Source of the DNA: Kocuria sp. p3-SID1428
Lineage (GTDB): Bacteria > Actinomycetota > Actinomycetes > Actinomycetales > Micrococcaceae
Reading direction: 5' to 3'
NCBI RefSeq assembly: GCF_025149945.1
Contig: NZ_JALXVH010000024.1
Location: forward strand, 1-42,767
DNA length: 42,767 nucleotides
In this document: in pieces, positions 40,484 through 42,767 of the stretch
Position numbering within the stretch: the stretch's first letter is position 1
Layout: every line of letters starts with the position of its first letter
The notes under the pieces: generated by a model
Told to the model about the DNA's origin: nothing
What the model saw: the letters and a program-made list of their open reading frames with translations, nothing else
Database searches by the model: none
Program-made: the position numbers and the translations under genes

Positions 40484-41301
40484 GCCCGAGCCGTCGAGCG
40501 TCGGGCCGCCAGCAGGGTGGTGACGGCGAAGATCGCGGTCCAGGCGAGCACATTGACCAGAAGCCCCAGCAGGCTGTCCTCCTGCGCGGCGTTCATCCCC
40601 TCCAGCTGCGGCCACGACGCCAGCCCCTTCAGCCCGTACATGGGAGTGAACTTGGCGATCTCCAGCAGCGTCCCGGACAGCGGCATGAACAGGTTGCCGA
40701 AGAACGCGAGCACCACGAGCAGGCCCGAGGCGGCCCCGACGGCGGACTCCGAGCGGAACAGCAGCCCGAAGGTCAGCCCGTAGAGCGCGAACATGGCCGA
40801 GGCCGCCACGGTGATCAGGCCGGTGGCGAGCCAGGTGCCGATCGGGCCGATGTCGGCGCCCGTCAGCGCAGCCACGATGAAGACGACGATCACCGGAAGC
40901 GCTGCGATGGCCAGCGCCACCAGGACCTTCGCGGCGGCGTACTCCGCCTGGCGCATGGGAGTCAGCCCCAGCAGTCGGCCCCATCCCTTGGAGCGCTCGA
41001 CGGCTGCGGTGCCGGCGATGTTGGTCGTGGCCACAGTGGCTCCGTAGACGGCCATGGAGACGGCGATCGTCCCCGCGACATTGCCTGAGCCGGCGGGGAA
41101 GTCGCCGAACTCCGTGAGCGCCCCGAACATCAGGTACAGCGCAGAGGGCAGCACGATGACGAAGAACAGGCTCTCGACCATGCGCAGATTCCGTCGCAGG
41201 TCGTAGGCGGCGTAGCGCAGGACGGCCAGGACGGGGCTGCGTCGAGCTGCAGAGACAGGCGAGGGCGCTGCCTGCGCGCCGTATGCGGTGGAGGTGGTCA
41301 T
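40480..41301 (-). CDS. ABC-2-type transporter permease
   Basis: 273 residues. GAAGGAG precedes the ATG by eight bases. The hydrophilic N-terminus is followed by six membrane helices; conserved features of the ABC2 membrane domain include YDLRRNLRMVESLFFVIVLPSALYLMFG, a long loop, ERSKGWGRLLGLTPMRQAEY at the coupling helix, and the final helices in LLVVLAFFGNLFMPLSGTLLE and LGLLVNVLAWTAIFAVTTLL. It forms the membrane half of the exporter whose ATPase is encoded 44 bases upstream. Coupled by ATGA to the kinase gene. Substrate unknown; drugs, lipids or peptides are typical for this group. Confidence 0.93.
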   Translation of the reverse strand: MTTSTAYGAQAAPSPVSAARRSPVLAVLRYAAYDLRRNLRMVESLFFVIVLPSALYLMFGALTEFGDFPAGSGNVAGTIAVSMAVYGATVATTNIAGTAAVERSKGWGRLLGLTPMRQAEYAAAKVLVALAIAALPVIVVFIVAALTGADIGPIGTWLATGLITVAASAMFALYGLTFGLLFRSESAVGAASGLLVVLAFFGNLFMPLSGTLLEIAKFTPMYGLKGLASWPQLEGMNAAQEDSLLGLLVNVLAWTAIFAVTTLLAARRSTARA

Positions 41302-41344
41302 GACGAGGGCTCCTTCATGCGGGTGGACGGCTGCCCGGGGACGC

Positions 41345-42307
41345 TCAGGCGGCGTCGTCGGCGGTTGTCGAGGTCAGTCCCACGAAGGCCTCTTCGAGGC
41401 CGGCCTGGGCGATCAGCAGGTCGCTGGCCCGGGTCGTGGTCAGCAGCGTGCGGGCGATCAGGTCGGTATCGGCGCCGCTGAAGACGGTGCGCTCCGGGGT
41501 CTGCTCGATCTGCACGCCCTCGGGAAGCCGGCTCAGCACGGAGGCGGGGTCGCCGTCGTCGGGGTCCCAGCGGCAGGTGACGCGACGCAGCCCGCCCATG
41601 GCGCGGATCTGTTCGGTCGTGCCGTCGGCGATGATGCGCCCGGCGCTCACCACGACGATGCGGTCGGCGAACTGCTCCGCCTCCTCGAGGTAGTGGGTGG
41701 CGAAGATGATCGTGCGCCCCCGCTGGGCCTCCTGGTGCATGGAGGCCCAGAACTCGCGTCGCACGGTCACATCCATGCCGGCGGTGGGCTCGTCGAGCAC
41801 GAGCAGCTCGGGCTCGCACAGCAGAGCCAGGGCGAAACGCAGACGCTGCTGCTCGCCTCCCGAGCATTTGGAGACCTTCCTGCGGGCGATGCCGGAGGCT
41901 CCGGCACGCTCCAGGGCCTCGTCGACGGGAAGATGGCGGGGATGCTGCGTGGCGACCATCGCCACGGTCTCGCGCACCGTCAGGTCATCCAGCAGGGCTC
42001 CGCTCTGCAGCACCGCCGACACCCGACCCTGGTTGACCGCCTGGCGCGGGGGAAGCCCCAGGACGCGGCAGGTCCCGGACGTGGGGTCGGTGAAGCCCAG
42101 CACCATATCCAGCGCTGTGGTCTTGCCGGCCCCGTTGGGGCCCAGCAGGGCGACGATCTCGCCTTGGGTGATCGTGAGGTCCAGCCCGTCGACGGCCGCG
42201 ATCCGGCCGGAGCGTGTACGGAAGCTCTTGTGCAGGTCGGTCAGCTCGACAGCCGGGGGAGCGACGGGCTCCGCGCGGGGGTCTGGGGCATCGGGTGCTG
42301 TTCGCAT
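41345..42307 (-). CDS. ABC transporter ATP-binding protein (ABC-2 type)
   Basis: About 320 residues. ATG 42307 is chosen; a GTG 15 bases upstream (42322) is the alternative. Neither has a well-placed ribosome-binding site, so the start is the least certain part. The ATPase domain has Walker A LLGPNGAGKTTALDM, Q-loop region VLQSGALLDDLTVRETVAMV, signature KCSGGEQQRLRFAL, Walker B LLVLDEPTAGMD and H-loop IIFATHYLEEAEQFADRI. A C-terminal regulatory domain of about 80 residues follows. It drives the ABC-2 permease encoded next. The operon order ATPase, permease, kinase, regulator points to a drug or envelope-stress exporter under its own two-component control. An inverted repeat lies in the promoter region. 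Confidence 0.94.
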   Translation of the reverse strand: MRTAPDAPDPRAEPVAPPAVELTDLHKSFRTRSGRIAAVDGLDLTITQGEIVALLGPNGAGKTTALDMVLGFTDPTSGTCRVLGLPPRQAVNQGRVSAVLQSGALLDDLTVRETVAMVATQHPRHLPVDEALERAGASGIARRKVSKCSGGEQQRLRFALALLCEPELLVLDEPTAGMDVTVRREFWASMHQEAQRGRTIIFATHYLEEAEQFADRIVVVSAGRIIADGTTEQIRAMGGLRRVTCRWDPDDGDPASVLSRLPEGVQIEQTPERTVFSGADTDLIARTLLTTTRASDLLIAQAGLEEAFVGLTSTTADDAA

Positions 42308-42342
42308 GCCTCCATGGTCCACGGCGCGGGGTGCTTTCCGCC

Positions 42343-42371
42343 GTCATGAGGTGTCACGACCTGACCATGAC
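42343..42371. promoter_or_regulatory. Inverted repeat upstream of the ABC / two-component operon
   Basis: GTCATG (42343-42348) and CATGAC (42366-42371), with a further AGGT/ACCT match inside and a three-base offset. It lies 21-35 bases before the possible ABC ATPase starts. A NarL-type regulator binding its own promoter would fit. Confidence 0.4.
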
Positions 42372-42406
42372 AGATGGCCCATATGTGCGGGACGAGCCCG
42401 ACGGGA

Positions 42407-42767
42407 TCAGTAGATGCCGTCGGGGCTGGTCGCCCTCTGGTTGTAGTCCTTGACCACGGAGGACTCGAGGGGGAGGCTTCCGGGCTCGACGATGCGTCCG
42501 CCGGCGATGCTGCGGATCACCACCTTGTTCGTGATCCGGCCGGCCCCGCTGGTGCTCGAGGCGCCGTCGCGGAACGTGAACAGGATCCGCGGGTTCCTGC
42601 TGGAGCGCGATTCGCTCGTCACGCGGGTCCCTGCCGGGATCATCCACTGCAGGCGCGTGGTGCGGGTGACGGGATCATATGCGGAGTGGAGGACGCGGCG
42701 ACGCGAGATGGTCGACGGGGTGGGTGCTCCGAGAGCTGGCGTGGAGTCCTTTCGCGGTGAACTGCGC
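42407..42767 (-). CDS. Hypothetical protein, C-terminal part only (cut by window edge)
   Basis: On the minus strand the frame is open without a stop from the window's last base to TGA at 42407-42409, about 119 codons. Third positions are mostly G or C, as in the real genes here. The visible part includes RRRVLHSAYDP, RLQWMIPAGTRV, NPRILFTFRDGAS, GRITNKVVIRSIAGG and VVKDYNQRATSPDGIY. It alternates hydrophobic and polar residues as in beta strands; I recognise no family. The protein's start is outside. A plus-strand frame over the same bases is rejected for lack of codon bias and motif content. Whether it is secreted cannot be told without its N-terminus. Confidence 0.6.
   Translation of the reverse strand, partial: RSSPRKDSTPALGAPTPSTISRRRVLHSAYDPVTRTTRLQWMIPAGTRVTSESRSSRNPRILFTFRDGASSTSGAGRITNKVVIRSIAGGRIVEPGSLPLESSVVKDYNQRATSPDGIY

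Noticed and set aside
42374..42760. Plus-strand frame at the right edge
   Set aside because: It overlaps a minus-strand frame with better codon bias, open to the window edge; the plus-strand translation is Gly/Ala/Arg-rich shadow-like.

Overview
The window is a 42.8-kb stretch of a very GC-rich (about 70%) actinobacterial chromosome. Strong G/C at third codon positions, a GTG/ATG start mix, the eno / FtsB-like / DUF501 / Ppx run and the sequences themselves fit Micrococcales, probably a Micrococcaceae member such as Kocuria or a relative. The genus is inferred, not proven. I see no phage, insertion sequence, integrase or CRISPR array. It looks like core chromosome with a few variable genes (Fic, the tandem YezG-like protein, an efflux cassette).

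Layout. 1-7.8 kb: a plus-strand nucleoside-salvage run with two tandem BMP/PnrA-type nucleoside-binding lipoproteins (the first cut by the window edge), cytidine deaminase, pyrimidine-nucleoside phosphorylase, a two-headed YezG/DUF600-like protein of unknown role, adenosine deaminase and MazG. The lipoproteins probably serve an ABC importer encoded upstream, and the enzymes salvage the imported nucleosides. 7.9-14.7 kb: enolase, FtsB/DivIC-like protein, DUF501, Ppx/GppA, a membrane-anchored subtilisin and a type II NADH dehydrogenase. 14.8-23.5 kb: an unusual short tRNA with a UAA anticodon, YccF, YceI, a FrnE-type DsbA protein, a BCCT transporter, an SRPBCC-epimerase fusion, a class II Fic protein, an SDR and tRNA-Ala(CGC). 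23.5-30.2 kb: a LysR-type effector domain with a basic tail, MscS, DedA, CorA, an OpuC-type lipoprotein and AlaA. 30.3-38.7 kb: a DHA2 drug exporter with its divergent TetR regulator and operator, exonuclease VII, a four-helix membrane protein, IspH, RmuC and a DUF4352-type lipoprotein. 38.8-42.8 kb: an ABC-2 transporter / DesK-type kinase / NarL-type regulator operon, then the 3' end of an unidentified gene.

The most striking pattern is in gene starts. At least thirteen genes (ndh, yccF, frnE, the SDR, the LysR-like gene, mscS, corA, the OpuC lipoprotein, alaA, xseA, the four-helix membrane protein, ispH, rmuC) have a -10-like hexamer, usually TAGACT/TAGTCT or another TAnnnT, ending 6-8 bases before the start codon, and no ribosome-binding site. 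This predicts leaderless mRNAs. Other items worth attention are the class-I-shaped tRNA reading UUA, the tandem YezG-like protein, the Fic gene with an inverted repeat over its promoter, palindromes at ispH, yceI and the ABC/two-component operon, and a perfect 48-bp palindrome between convergent transcription units.
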